A DNA stretch of 64,000 nt from Eudoraea chungangensis (GTDB lineage Bacteria; Bacteroidota; Bacteroidia; Flavobacteriales; Flavobacteriaceae), in contig NZ_JARDUB010000006.1 in assembly GCF_029360665.1 (NCBI RefSeq), forward strand, positions 1-64,000, given 5' to 3'. The notes beneath the pieces are model-generated. The model did no database searches. It was given only the letters and a program-made list of their open reading frames with translations, and had not been told where the DNA came from. The translations under genes were made by a program, and so were the position numbers. How positions within the stretch are numbered: position 1 is the stretch's first letter; each line of letters starts with the position of its first letter. Below are positions 26,953-36,407 of this stretch, piece by piece.

Positions 26953-27683
26953 TATCTTTTAGAATAGTTTAATTGGACATTGGCCAGATAGAGAAAAAGA
27001 ACAGTAAGTGATATAAAATATAGAATATTTTGAAGCTTTAATACACCCAGGGCTATTCCGTCGAAATGATATTTCATTCCAATATTCTTAATAAAATCAG
27101 AGGTGTTATTCCCATCATTTGCTGAGGCTAAAGCTTCAAAACCATAATAGAATAAAAAACACAATAAAAAGGACAAAAGAAAAGCAACAATTTGATTAGC
27201 GGTAATTGCCGAACAGAAGATTCCTATTGCGGTGTATCCCATAACTAGTAAGACGAGGCCAATATAGGAGCCAAGCACTAATCCAAAATCATAGTTTCCT
27301 GGTGTTATCCCTAAATTAGATATGGTATAGACATATAATAGAGTAGGGAATAAGGCCAGGAGTACCAAGACAAATGCAGCAAGAAATTTACCTCCAATTA
27401 GGTGTAATTTCCCAACAGGCTTTATAAATAATAGTTCTAAAGTTCCCGTTTTTTTTTCTTCCGAAAAACTCTTCATAGTAATGGCTGGGATTATTAGAAG
27501 AAATATCCAAGGGGTAAATAGAAAAAACTGACTTAAGTTGGCAAAGCCATACTCCAAGACATTGTACGACCCCTTAAAAACCCATAAAAAAAGCCCGTTA
27601 AGTAAGAGAAAAAAACCAATAATCAGGTATCCAACTGCGGAACTGAAAAAAGAATTAAACTCCTTTTTAAAAATTGCTAACAT
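26952..27683 (-). CDS. gldF: gliding motility ABC transporter permease GldF
   Basis: The inner ATG at 27683 (MLAIFKKEFNSFFSSAVGYL) is chosen because it matches family starts and avoids overlap with the upstream gene. The frame would otherwise reach 27722. The 243-aa protein has six hydrophobic spans and the ABC-2 permease pattern, including ITMKSFSEEKKTGTLELLFIKP. It partners with GldG and with GldA, encoded elsewhere. It sits five bases downstream of the small monooxygenase-like gene, in a probable four-gene operon that begins with the SAM-hydrolase gene. Confidence 0.94.
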   Translation of the reverse strand: MLAIFKKEFNSFFSSAVGYLIIGFFLLLNGLFLWVFKGSYNVLEYGFANLSQFFLFTPWIFLLIIPAITMKSFSEEKKTGTLELLFIKPVGKLHLIGGKFLAAFVLVLLALFPTLLYVYTISNLGITPGNYDFGLVLGSYIGLVLLVMGYTAIGIFCSAITANQIVAFLLSFLLCFLFYYGFEALASANDGNNTSDFIKNIGMKYHFDGIALGVLKLQNILYFISLTVLFLYLANVQLNYSKR

Positions 27684-27688
27684 ATTCC

Positions 27689-27985
27689 TTATACTGTGGT
27701 TTGAACTATATGGAGACTCCAAGCTTCTGCTTTTTCCTCAAAAAGCACTTTTGTTTTAGCCCAAACTTTTCTAAAAAATTCAGAATTTCGATAATTCTGT
27801 AAATCTCCTTCGGACCTCCAAAGACTTTTGGTAAAAAAAATATTCGGAGAGTCTACTGCTCTTAATAGCTCTAAATGTTCACAACCATCGAAATTTTTTA
27901 TACCTGCTTTGGTCTCACTAAAAATCTGTTCAAAACTAGCAATATTTTCTTTTCTTAAAGTGAGTTTTACAAATCGAATTAACAT
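27689..27985 (-). CDS. antibiotic biosynthesis monooxygenase-like (ABM) small protein
   Basis: This 98-aa single ferredoxin-like ABM fold reads MLIRFVKLTLRKENIASFEQIF, then GCEHLELLRA, TKSLWRSEGDLQNYRNSEFF and a final strand. ABM proteins act as quinol mono-oxygenases or heme-degrading enzymes, or have no known activity, and no substrate can be assigned. The gene begins directly where the SAM-hydrolase gene ends and precedes gldF, so it is embedded in the gliding operon. Confidence 0.8.
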   Translation of the reverse strand: MLIRFVKLTLRKENIASFEQIFSETKAGIKNFDGCEHLELLRAVDSPNIFFTKSLWRSEGDLQNYRNSEFFRKVWAKTKVLFEEKAEAWSLHIVQTTV

Positions 27986-28816
27986 TTATATAAATTTAAT
28001 TTGAATAGTATCTCTATAATTTAAGCCTAAAAGGGTAGAGGCCCCCCCAACAGTATTCAGATCACTTTTATAAATAGCCAATTCAATATAATCAGAAGAA
28101 TTAAACAAGGCCAAAAGGTCTCCTGGACCTTTTCGTTGATTTTTCTCTAATTCAAAATTAATTATAGAGGAATAGGTATGATGAATCTTTGTGATTTTTC
28201 TATTTCTGGCCTGTATTTCAAAGTTTCTGCCATTGCGATATGCTTCAAACAAACTTTTTTGAATATTCGTTACCACGTTTCCATAATTGTCTATATAAAT
28301 AACATTGCCAATGATACTTTTACCCTCTGGACCAATTCGGGGCGAAAACTCTTTTAATACCTTTAAGTCTTCAAAAGACTTCCCTACCACCTCCAATTTG
28401 CCACCTCTGGCGATATGACAGGCTACCTGGACAAATACGTCCATAACTGGAAAAGAGCCGTAAATTGGATTCGGAATGTTGATTTCTACAACTTTTTCTG
28501 GAGATATCTCAGAAGTGATTAGACTAATAACTCCATTATTGGCACTTATAAAATAATGATCGTCTACTAAAACGGCAATATGTTTATTTTCCTCAGTAGG
28601 TTCAGAATCTACCCCAACGATATGTATAGTCCCAGAAGGAAAGGCTTTGTAAGAGTTTTTAAGGATATATGCACACTCTTGAATGTTAAAAGGACTTATT
28701 GCGTGGGTTATATCAACAATTTTGGCATCTGATAATTCCTTGAATATAGTACCTTTAATAGCTCCAACAAAATGGTCCTTATAACCGAAATCTGTAGTTA
28801 AAGTAATGATTGCCAT
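27986..28816 (-). CDS. SAM hydroxide adenosyltransferase (DUF62 / SAM hydrolase)
   Basis: This 276-aa protein is of the fluorinase-like DUF62 family, which hydrolyses S-adenosylmethionine to adenosine and methionine. It has TLTTDFGYKDHFVGAIKG at the N-terminus, VDITHAISPFNIQECAYIL, HIVGVDSEP, ISANNGVIS and the C-terminal barrel with YIDNYGNVVTNI. The length is normal. It is the first gene of a tight run (SAM hydrolase, ABM protein, gldF, gldG) and divergent from phoH. Confidence 0.93.
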   Translation of the reverse strand: MAIITLTTDFGYKDHFVGAIKGTIFKELSDAKIVDITHAISPFNIQECAYILKNSYKAFPSGTIHIVGVDSEPTEENKHIAVLVDDHYFISANNGVISLITSEISPEKVVEINIPNPIYGSFPVMDVFVQVACHIARGGKLEVVGKSFEDLKVLKEFSPRIGPEGKSIIGNVIYIDNYGNVVTNIQKSLFEAYRNGRNFEIQARNRKITKIHHTYSSIINFELEKNQRKGPGDLLALFNSSDYIELAIYKSDLNTVGGASTLLGLNYRDTIQIKFI

Positions 28817-28861
28817 GCAGCAATGTTGATATTTTTTTAGGTGATCAAACCAATTTTTAAT

Positions 28862-28869
28862 TAAGTTTG
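28862..28869 (+). promoter_or_regulatory. candidate -7 box for phoH
   Basis: TAAGTTTG matches TAnnTTTG exactly, 76 bases upstream of the phoH start. The -33 element is unclear. Confidence 0.3.
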
Positions 28870-28874
28870 TTTCA

Positions 28875-28882
28875 CAAAATTA
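28875..28882 (-). promoter_or_regulatory. candidate -7 box for the SAM-hydrolase/gld operon
   Basis: On the minus strand this reads TAATTTTG, an exact TAnnTTTG match 58 bases before the ATG at 28816. It is interleaved with the divergent phoH box. Confidence 0.3.
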
Positions 28883-28945
28883 CATGAAAAAAACAGCCTA
28901 CAGAAATTTAAATGAAGGTACTCATAAATTAAACTTTTCTATTCT

Positions 28946-29899
28946 TTGAACGAACTTACATTAGAACTTACCGAGATTAGCCCAAGAGAATTTTTTGGAC
29001 ATCGAAATGAACACATTAATCTTCTGAAAAAACACTTCCCGAAACTAAAAATTGTTGCCCGTGGCAGTAAGATAAAAGTTTTTGGTGATGAGGAGCTTTT
29101 AGAGGAATTCAACAAACGATTTACACTGCTTACCAAGCACTTTACAAAGTATAATGCCTTAAATGAAAATGTAATAGAACGACTACTTGAAAGTAATGGC
29201 AAAGAAGATTATGAATCTTCTGAGAGTAGTGCCCATGTTATCGTTCATGGTGTTAATGGGAAATATATCAAGGCAATTACGGCTAATCAGAGAAGATTAG
29301 TAGATGCAACCGAGAAAAATGATATGGTCTTTGCTATAGGACCTGCAGGAACCGGGAAGACCTATACCGGCGTAGCTTTGGCTGTGCGGGCACTAAAAAA
29401 CAAAGAAGTAAAAAGAATTATTCTAACTAGACCAGCCGTAGAGGCCGGAGAAAATTTGGGCTTTTTGCCTGGGGACTTAAAGGAGAAGCTAGATCCTTAT
29501 ATGCAACCCTTATACGATGCTTTGCGCGACATGATACCAGGAGAAAAGCTAACTCATTTTATTGAAAATGGAACTATTCAAATTGCACCTATGGCCTTTA
29601 TGAGAGGGCGGACCTTGGATAATGCCTTTGTAATTTTAGATGAGGCACAAAATACCACCCATGCCCAAATGAAAATGTTCTTAACAAGAATGGGCAAGCA
29701 CGCAAAATTTATTATTACTGGTGATCCTGGGCAAATAGACTTGCCAAGAAGGGTTATTTCTGGCCTAAAGGAAGCATTACTGATTTTAAAAAATGTAAAA
29801 GGGATAGAGATTATTTATTTAGACGACAAGGATGTTATTCGTCATAGTTTAGTGAAAAAGGTAATAGATGCATATAAAAATATAGAACATCAGAACTAA
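28946..29899 (+). CDS. phoH: PhoH-like ATPase
   Basis: This 317-aa protein starts at a TTG (28946), giving the family-typical [19 protein letters not shown]. It has a KH-like N-terminal domain (~residues 25-60), then the P-loop ATPase core: [18 protein letters not shown] (Walker A), [30 protein letters not shown] (Walker B) and [10 protein letters not shown]. PhoH proteins are RNA-associated helicase-like ATPases of broad cellular role. It ends six bases before purC, so the two are probably co-transcribed. Confidence 0.93.
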   Translation: MNELTLELTEISPREFFGHRNEHINLLKKHFPKLKIVARGSKIKVFGDEELLEEFNKRFTLLTKHFTKYNALNENVIERLLESNGKEDYESSESSAHVIVHGVNGKYIKAITANQRRLVDATEKNDMVFAIGPAGTGKTYTGVALAVRALKNKEVKRIILTRPAVEAGENLGFLPGDLKEKLDPYMQPLYDALRDMIPGEKLTHFIENGTIQIAPMAFMRGRTLDNAFVILDEAQNTTHAQMKMFLTRMGKHAKFIITGDPGQIDLPRRVISGLKEALLILKNVKGIEIIYLDDKDVIRHSLVKKVIDAYKNIEHQN

Positions 29900-29905
29900 G
29901 GTCTC

Positions 29906-30865
29906 ATGATAGAAACTATTACAAATACCAGCTTTACATTTCCAGGTCAAAAAAAAGTCTATAAGGGTAAAGTTAGAGAAGTTTACTTTTTAGAGAATAA
30001 CCTTTTGGTGATGATTGCTACTGACAGACTCTCGGCCTTTGATGTGGTGATGCCAAAGGGCATCCCTTATAAGGGACAGATTCTTAATCAAATTGCCACC
30101 AAAATGATGTCCTTAACCAGTGACATTGTTCCAAACTGGCTATTGGCAACTCCAGACCCTAACGTGGCAATAGGGGAGGCCTGTGATCCATTTAAGGTAG
30201 AAATGGTTATTAGAGGCTATATGTCTGGGCATGCTGCCAGAGAGTATGCTCTGGGTAAAAGAAGCATTTGCGGGGTTACTATGCCAGAAGGAATGAACGA
30301 AAATGATCCTTTCCCTCAACCAATTATTACCCCAGCTACAAAAGCAGAAGAGGGTGATCATGATGAAGATATTTCTAAAGAAAATATTATTAAAAAAGGG
30401 ATTGTATCTAAAGAAGACTACGAGGTTTTAGAGAAATATACCAGAGCGCTGTTTCAGAGGGGAACCAAAATTGCAGCGGAGCACGATCTTATATTGGTAG
30501 ATACCAAATATGAGTTTGGTAAAACAAAATCTGGAAAAATTGTACTGATTGATGAAATTCACACTCCTGACTCATCACGTTATTTCTACGCAGAAGGCTA
30601 TAAAGAAAGACAAGAGCTGAGGGAGCCTCAAAAGCAACTGTCTAAAGAATTTGTACGACAATGGTTGATACAAAATAACTTTCAAGGCCTGGAAGGGCAA
30701 AAGGTGCCATTTATGACGGATGCATATATCACCTCTGTTTCTGAAAGATATATAGAATTATACGAAAATATAACCGGAGAGAAGTTTGTAAAGGCCGATA
30801 CTTCTAATCTACAGGAAAGAATTCTTAATAATGTAATGTCTTTCTTAAAAGATTATACGCCTTAA
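29906..30865 (+). CDS. purC: phosphoribosylaminoimidazole-succinocarboxamide synthase
   Basis: PurC joins aspartate to CAIR with ATP in purine synthesis. At 319 aa it is the longer form. Diagnostic motifs are [43 protein letters not shown] (the RGY/SG region) and [30 protein letters not shown]. It lies immediately after phoH. The 3' side is a decayed, convergent exonuclease pseudogene only three bases away. Confidence 0.95.
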   Translation: MIETITNTSFTFPGQKKVYKGKVREVYFLENNLLVMIATDRLSAFDVVMPKGIPYKGQILNQIATKMMSLTSDIVPNWLLATPDPNVAIGEACDPFKVEMVIRGYMSGHAAREYALGKRSICGVTMPEGMNENDPFPQPIITPATKAEEGDHDEDISKENIIKKGIVSKEDYEVLEKYTRALFQRGTKIAAEHDLILVDTKYEFGKTKSGKIVLIDEIHTPDSSRYFYAEGYKERQELREPQKQLSKEFVRQWLIQNNFQGLEGQKVPFMTDAYITSVSERYIELYENITGEKFVKADTSNLQERILNNVMSFLKDYTP

Positions 30866-30868
30866 AGA

Positions 30869-31520
30869 CTAAGTAGTATACAAGCCCTTCCATGTGATTG
30901 GTCCTTTTTCCTGTAGTCTGCTAATAATTTTTAAAAAGGCTATCGCAGTGATATAGGCATCTCCCAAGGCGGTATGACGGTCTTTGGTACTTATGTCTAA
31001 CTTATCTGCAATCTCATCTAATCCGTACACTTCCTTTTTTCCCTAAAGAGGTGTTTTTAGCAGTGTTTTTTATACATCTTGGCTGTATCAATGACTCTAT
31101 TATTTAGCTCCGGAAGACCATTTCTCGCCAATACTCTATTTAACATACCTAGGTCAAATTCCGCATGATGGACAACTAACACAGCATTTGCTATAAAGGA
31201 CAAAAAAACTTTTAGACTATCTAGCTCGCACTTATATTCTTTTTTGTCTCTTTGAGAATATCATGAATTGTCGTCGAATTAGGATCATAGTACCCTTGTT
31301 CTAAATATATTTCCAAACTATGTTGTACTTCAATACTATTATTTACAAGGCTCAGCGCTCCTATACATAGAATACGATCCTTAAACATTTTAAAGCCTGC
31401 CGTTTCTGAATGGAAGACAATTCAACGTATGTCCGGTAAATTAAGGGGTTCAGGACTTTTAAACATGGTCATATAATTTTTCCAAAAAATAGGGAGTTGA
31501 CCCTTTGTTTTTTTATTACG
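30869..31520 (-). pseudogene. degraded DnaQ-type 3'-5' exonuclease
   Basis: Translated across frames, the minus strand gives LPIFWKNYMTMFKSPEP, IVFHSETAGFKMFKDRILCIGA, IYLEQGYYDPNSTTIHDIL, NAVLVVHHAEFDLGMLNRVL, KKEVYGLDEIADKLDI and DRHTALGDAYITAIAFLK, in the order of the DEDDh exonuclease family. At least three frameshifts and a TGA break it. The first catalytic Asp of the DTETTG motif has become His-Ser (HSETAG). It is a clear but fairly recent pseudogene, since long stretches remain recognisable. It converges with purC. Confidence 0.85.
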
Positions 31521-31570
31521 TAATGATTTAATCCTAATGAATTAGTTACTTTGAATCGGATCCTAGCTAA

Positions 31571-31737
31571 CTACTGAATTTCTTTAATTACTTTGAAAGT
31601 TCGTTTTAATTTTAACTTTTCTCCTTTGCTTAGGCTCCCTATTGGAATGTATCTGCCAGAATCCACATAACGAATTCCTTGTTTTGCTCTGAATTTTATC
31701 AATGCCCTGGTTGAATAAGAGCAGGAAATATAAAGAT
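31571..31737 (-). pseudogene. C-terminal fragment of an unidentified gene
   Basis: From just inside a stop codon near 31737 to a TAG at 31571 the minus strand reads ISCSYSTRALIKFRAKQGIR, then YVDSGRYIPIGSLSKGEKL and KRTFKVIKEIQ. It has no start and looks like the end of a real protein joined to the truncated gene upstream. The family is not recognised. The 73-aa frame at 31584-31805 is a shadow. Confidence 0.4.
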
Positions 31738-31977
31738 CTATTTAGAAGGAGGTGAGATGCTATCTTTTTTGTCAAGTTTAAAAAAATACATCGCCATACC
31801 TCCAAATCCAGTTTTCATTGCCGGGTTATTGTTTATTAAAGGAATTGCTGTAAAAGTGCTTTTAGTGGCATTAAATAAGGAATCTACATCCTTTTCCTGC
31901 CTGTTTCCAGAGAAGAAACTGAAGAGAACGGCTAAATAAACTAAAATGGGATAAGTGGGTTTGGGTGGTATTTGCAT
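31738..31977 (-). pseudogene. truncated outer-membrane (D15-like) protein, N-terminal fragment
   Basis: The 79-codon frame has a signal-like N-terminus (YPILVYLAVLFSFFSGN), then FTAIPLINNNPAMKTGFGG and FKLDKKDSISPPS. That is the way short Omp85/metallophosphatase-associated barrel proteins begin in Bacteroidota (PxxxNNPxxGxGxG, then DKKD, SPPS). It stops at 31738, long before a barrel could form, and the sequence beyond belongs to something else. A 5' fragment left after deletion is the simplest reading. Confidence 0.5.
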
Positions 31978-32082
31978 GAAATTACGACTAGGCTTAATAT
32001 CAATTCTAATTCCTAAAGAAAACTATTTTGTTTAACCTCAAGATGAACCATTAAATATAATCCTTACTTGCCAGCTTATGGG

Positions 32083-32514
32083 CTATATTTTATCAGACCA
32101 AGGTTTTATATAGAAACCAGCCATCTTCCCTTGAGCATCCATAATAGTCCTTACTTCAATATTTGCATCGGTTTCAAAATGTCCTTTAAATCGATATATT
32201 TTGTATTTATCCCCTTCCGTATTCTCCAACACTTCTTTATATTCTACTTCTTTGTAATCTCCAAACAACCCTTGGATTTGTTTGTATGAATCTTTCTGGA
32301 CACTCTCGCTTAAGCCTTCAATCATAGCCGCGGTAGCCTCATCTTGCGTTAAAGGATAATAGCTGCCTTTGCTTTGTTCTGTAAGAATCCTGTGTGTTAA
32401 TTCTTTCGCAATTTCAAGTTCTTCCGGATTTGCTTCTGCTGGTTCAAAACCAGATTGCGCACTGAGGGAGTGCACCATGAAAACGAATGTTATAAGGAAA
32501 AGTATTTTTTTCAT
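32083..32514 (-). CDS. small secreted protein of unknown function (DUF3887-like)
   Basis: The start at 32514 puts the signal peptide MKKILFLITFVFMVHSLSAQ at the N-terminus, leaving ~124 mature residues. The frame continues to 32568 without support. The mature part has a helix (EELEIAKELTHRIL), a middle SVQKDSYKQIQGLFGDYK and a strand-rich end (YKIYRFKGHFE, IEVRTIMDAQGKMAGFYIKP). This layout fits DUF3887-type domains often fused to hydrolases. It stands alone here, next to the pseudogene cluster. Confidence 0.72.
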   Translation of the reverse strand: MKKILFLITFVFMVHSLSAQSGFEPAEANPEELEIAKELTHRILTEQSKGSYYPLTQDEATAAMIEGLSESVQKDSYKQIQGLFGDYKEVEYKEVLENTEGDKYKIYRFKGHFETDANIEVRTIMDAQGKMAGFYIKPWSDKI

Positions 32515-32782
32515 CCCTAGTGGTTCTGAATTGATCTTTACAAATTTAGTAAATAAAACTACGACCATCTTTTATGTAATACTAAGCATGTGAACCATGC
32601 TGTATATTGAAACGAGTCTAAGGGATAAAGAGCCCGAAGCCACTCATTGTATTATTAATATATACTAAAAAGATTAAATTTATATTTTGGATTTAAATTG
32701 TTGAATTACAATATTATAGTTGTTTCAAACTAATGTAATAGTTTATAAGTTAAAAATACTATTAAGGAAAAAATTTTCTACA

Positions 32783-33592
32783 TTAATTTAATAAGAAGTC
32801 TACAACTGCTGCCGCAAAATCTTCTTGTTTGTAGGTGTCATTGTGATTACCGCTTACAAATACAAGATGGCTATTAGGGAGTTCTTTTTGTAATGCCAAT
32901 GGGCTTCCGTTGTCTTTATCTTCATCACCGCAAATGACCATCGTTTTTATAAGGATATTATGAAGTTCATTTATGGAAGTCACTGGTTGGTAATCCTGAA
33001 GGAAACCCAGTACCTTAAGATCCGCCTTAATAGACCTTGCATAGCTCATTGCACCTTTAGTTAAGTCATTTGCAGGGGTTCTTCCAGAGAAGGCATTAGC
33101 AAAAGCAACTCTTCTTTCCCAATTCGGATTGGTAAAGTCGAGTCCCATGCCCCCAAATACGGCTTTAGATATTCGTTTCTCCTTTGTTAATAATTTTGCC
33201 AAGACAATAGATCCACGAGAATAACCTATGGCCATATATTGTTTTAGACCTAAATGATCTGCAAGGGCAAGCAGGTCTTGTACTTCTGCATTATTTTGGT
33301 AAGCTTCCTTGTTCTGGGGTTTATCGGAACTGCCATTACCTCTCAAATCCGGAGCTATTACACGATACCCCCGCTCTAAAAGATATTTCTTTAATACCGT
33401 CTTACTCCAACTACTCCCGTTTACAATAAATCCATGTATTAATAGGACCACCTCTCCTTTACCTTCATCTGTAAAGGCAATTCTAGTGTTATCGAAGGAA
33501 TGAAAAAAAATCTTCTCCGGCTTATTGGCCAAAGCACTATGGCAAAAACAGGCCATTACTAATAATATAAAAAGGCCTTTATTAGATACCAT
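32783..33592 (-). CDS. secreted alpha/beta hydrolase
   Basis: The start at 33592 gives a signal peptide (MVSNKGLFILLVMACFCHSALA) and avoids overlap with the peptidase stop, in contrast to the ATG at 33619. The 269-aa protein has VVLLIHGFIVNGSSW (oxyanion), VIAPDLRGNGSSDKP, nucleophile elbow AIGYSRGSIV, MVICGDEDKDNG (acid) and SGNHNDTY (His). The substrate is not predictable. It lies eight bases after the prolyl oligopeptidase gene, so the two probably form an operon. Confidence 0.88.
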   Translation of the reverse strand: MVSNKGLFILLVMACFCHSALANKPEKIFFHSFDNTRIAFTDEGKGEVVLLIHGFIVNGSSWSKTVLKKYLLERGYRVIAPDLRGNGSSDKPQNKEAYQNNAEVQDLLALADHLGLKQYMAIGYSRGSIVLAKLLTKEKRISKAVFGGMGLDFTNPNWERRVAFANAFSGRTPANDLTKGAMSYARSIKADLKVLGFLQDYQPVTSINELHNILIKTMVICGDEDKDNGSPLALQKELPNSHLVFVSGNHNDTYKQEDFAAAVVDFLLN

Positions 33593-33600
33593 GAGCTGTT

Positions 33601-35676
33601 CTATCTTAGTTTTTTCCATAAATACGAAAACATTAAGGCAGAGGAAGTGGCTCTTTGTTCATTGGTAGAGGATCCGGCGTGGCCACCCTCCGTATTTTCG
33701 TAATAGTAGGTTTTATAACCCATGCCATTCATTTTTGCTACCATTTTGCGAGCGTGGGCCGGATGTACCCTATCGTCTTTGGTGGAGGTATAAAAATATA
33801 CTTCAGGATAGTTCATACCTTCTTTAAGGTTATGGTAAGGAGAATACTTTTTAATATAGGCCCATTCTTCGGGAATATCAGGATTTCCATATTCTCCCAT
33901 CCAGCTAGCCCCTGCGAGCAGTTTATTGTAGCGTTGCATGTCTAACAAAGGAACCAGACAAACCACCGCATTGTAAAGCTCAGGTCTTTGTGTAAAGGCC
34001 ACACCCACTAACAAGCCACCATTACTACCTCCCATTACCCCTAAGTGCTCTGGAGAGCTAATATTTTTAGCAATCAGGTCTTCAGAAACGGCGTACAGAT
34101 CATCAAATACATTCTGACGCTTCTCCTTCATCCCTTCTTGATGCCATTTGGGACCGTATTCGCCGCCGCCACGTATATTCGCCAAAACAAATACGCCTCC
34201 TTTGGCTAGCCATGAGGTACCAAAAGAAGATAAATAAAATGGTTGGTATGAGACCTCAAAACCTCCATAGGCAAATACAAGTGCTGGGTTGGCACCATCT
34301 TTTTTTATAGTCTTAGAGGAAATCATAAAATAGGGCACCATTGTCCCGTCTTTTGATTTTGCTTTAAATTGATTTATCTCATAATTACTGGCATCGAAAA
34401 AAGCAGGTAAGGATTTGTAGGCATTAAAGGTATTAGTGCCCGCATCAGCAGAGTACAGGGTAGAGGGGATAATAAAGTTTTGAAAGTTAAAATAATATAT
34501 ATCTGACAGGTCACTAACCGTTACCACGCTGATAGTCCCAAAATCAGGAGCGGTAACCTTTATATTACTCCATTCATTATTTTCAAAAGAGTAAATAAAT
34601 AACTCACTGGTAACGTCTGTCAACAAATTAACTAGAAGTTTATTTTTAGTAACAAAGACCTCTGAAATACTGGATAAACTACTGGGTTCTAGAATTACCT
34701 TGATTTCTTTGTTTCCTTTTATCAGTTCTGTGAAATTGAGACTTAAAAGAGAACCCAATTTATAGGTTTTGGAATTTACTACCCAGTCCGATTTTAATTC
34801 AATAACAAATTCATTATTTAATATATCATGTACGGTAGCATCTTCCGGAACATCTATTTTGACGGCCTTATTGTCGATCCAAACGAAATTCTGACTAGTG
34901 AACGTAGTTAAGGTACGGCTGAGGAAGGTATACTCTATATCTCCATCCCTGAATACATAACCGTAAGTAGTAAAGGCATCTGTTGTTTCCCCTTCAAATA
35001 TGGTTTGTGCATCTTTTAGCTGTGTTCCTCTTTGCCATAGTTTTACTTGTATGGGGTATCCCGAATTGGTCATGGTTCCTTCTCCAAAGTCAGTAGATAC
35101 AATGAGTGTGTTCTCATCTAAATAAGTTCTAAATCCTTTGGATTCTTCCAGAAAAAAACCATCTTCAACAAACTGCTTTTTATTCGCATCAAATTCTCTG
35201 GTAACCACTGCATCTCCACCTCCTTTGGACAGTTCCAATAAAAAGCGATTGTATTCCGGATACAGTCCAGTACTTTTTTTAAAAACCCATTTGATATTAT
35301 CTTTTTCGGAAAGCTCATCTACATCAAGTAATGTTTCCCAGTCGGGATCTCCACTATTATAACTCTCTATAGAACATCTCCTCCAAATTCCTCTTACATG
35401 ATCTTTGTCTTTCCAAAAATTGTAAACATAATCGCCTTTTATAGAGGGGTAGGCTATTCTTTCCGAAGAGTTGTATATTTCCAGACTCTTGTCATAAATA
35501 GAGCTATATTCTTTTTCTTTTTTTAAGGTTTCCAGAGTATTCTCGCTCTGTGATTCTACAAATTCTAGGGCTTTCGGGCTATCTACTTCTTCCAGCCATA
35601 GATAGTCATCTTCTTGGGCTTGCGATCCAAAAGTTACCCCAACTGCTGCAGCAAATAAAACGACATATTTTTTCAT
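33601..35676 (-). CDS. prolyl oligopeptidase family serine peptidase (S9A)
   Basis: This 691-aa protein has a short signal peptide (VLFAAAVGVTFGSQA). The N-terminal DDYLWLEEVDSPKALEFVE is the family opening. A beta-propeller follows, then the alpha/beta-hydrolase domain with GVMGGSNGGLLVG (catalytic Ser), TSTKDDRVHPAHA (Asp) and EGGHAGSS (His). It most resembles S9A peptidases acting on short proline-containing peptides in the periplasm. The length is normal and the triad is complete. Confidence 0.93.
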   Translation of the reverse strand: MKKYVVLFAAAVGVTFGSQAQEDDYLWLEEVDSPKALEFVESQSENTLETLKKEKEYSSIYDKSLEIYNSSERIAYPSIKGDYVYNFWKDKDHVRGIWRRCSIESYNSGDPDWETLLDVDELSEKDNIKWVFKKSTGLYPEYNRFLLELSKGGGDAVVTREFDANKKQFVEDGFFLEESKGFRTYLDENTLIVSTDFGEGTMTNSGYPIQVKLWQRGTQLKDAQTIFEGETTDAFTTYGYVFRDGDIEYTFLSRTLTTFTSQNFVWIDNKAVKIDVPEDATVHDILNNEFVIELKSDWVVNSKTYKLGSLLSLNFTELIKGNKEIKVILEPSSLSSISEVFVTKNKLLVNLLTDVTSELFIYSFENNEWSNIKVTAPDFGTISVVTVSDLSDIYYFNFQNFIIPSTLYSADAGTNTFNAYKSLPAFFDASNYEINQFKAKSKDGTMVPYFMISSKTIKKDGANPALVFAYGGFEVSYQPFYLSSFGTSWLAKGGVFVLANIRGGGEYGPKWHQEGMKEKRQNVFDDLYAVSEDLIAKNISSPEHLGVMGGSNGGLLVGVAFTQRPELYNAVVCLVPLLDMQRYNKLLAGASWMGEYGNPDIPEEWAYIKKYSPYHNLKEGMNYPEVYFYTSTKDDRVHPAHARKMVAKMNGMGYKTYYYENTEGGHAGSSTNEQRATSSALMFSYLWKKLR

Positions 35677-35799
35677 TTTCTTCCTTTAATTATTCTGGAT
35701 TAAGATAGGAATATTTTAAGGATGAGTTGGCCAGAGAACTATTAAAATATGCGTTATAATCAAACAGATCATAGGTGCATCTATAGTTCCTTGATAGAA

Positions 35800-36342
35800 T
35801 TATCTAATTTTCGAAAGGAGCCATAAGGAACCATTATGAATAATTTGGTAAACAAGAAAACATAATATCATTAATACTGTGCCTATTATGATGGGAAGGA
35901 CGCCTCCGAAAGCGTAAAGCATACCAAGCACAAAACCCAATAACGATTCTGAAAAATAAACAGGCTTAAAAATAGAGATAGCAAGGGGTAAAAGAATTAA
36001 ATATTGTAAAATAGCTTCCATTCTTAACTCCCACAATATCGACATGCTGAGGCCCAGGACTAGGGCGCTTAAAAAGTTGATTAAAATCGGTGAGTAATTA
36101 TTCTTTGCTTTTTTTTCTTTTGAAGACTTTCTCCTTAAGATGAAATAGAGTACTATCCATGTAAGAATGGGAACACTTAATAGGCCCCACCAATTTGAAA
36201 ACCCAGGGAGATCTTCTCTGGCAAGCAGATGGTGGGTTATTACACCGCCATATACGTACTCACGAAGTGTTAAGACCAGGACTATAATAAAAGACCCAAG
36301 AGTTATAAAGATTTTGTTTTGCTTTATCAGTTCTTTGTTCAT
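35800..36342 (-). CDS. polytopic membrane protein of unknown family
   Basis: This 180-aa protein has five or six hydrophobic segments (about residues 11-28, 50-69, 84-103, 110-126, 133-150 and 152-172), a basic loop RRKSSKEKKAK and a conserved-looking HHLLAREDLPGFSNWWG loop. No domain was recognised. It lies in the inner membrane and is separated from neighbours by more than 60 bp on each side. Confidence 0.65.
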   Translation of the reverse strand: MNKELIKQNKIFITLGSFIIVLVLTLREYVYGGVITHHLLAREDLPGFSNWWGLLSVPILTWIVLYFILRRKSSKEKKAKNNYSPILINFLSALVLGLSMSILWELRMEAILQYLILLPLAISIFKPVYFSESLLGFVLGMLYAFGGVLPIIIGTVLMILCFLVYQIIHNGSLWLLSKIR

Positions 36343-36407
36343 GGTCGGGTGATTTTGAAATCTTTTTTATGCTGCACTTGTAGTTCTACACTTGAGCCTA
36401 TTGTTAT

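Noticed and set aside
28946-28948. A later ATG as the phoH start
   Set aside because: The TTG start preserves the conserved N-terminal [17 protein letters not shown], which later starts would lose.
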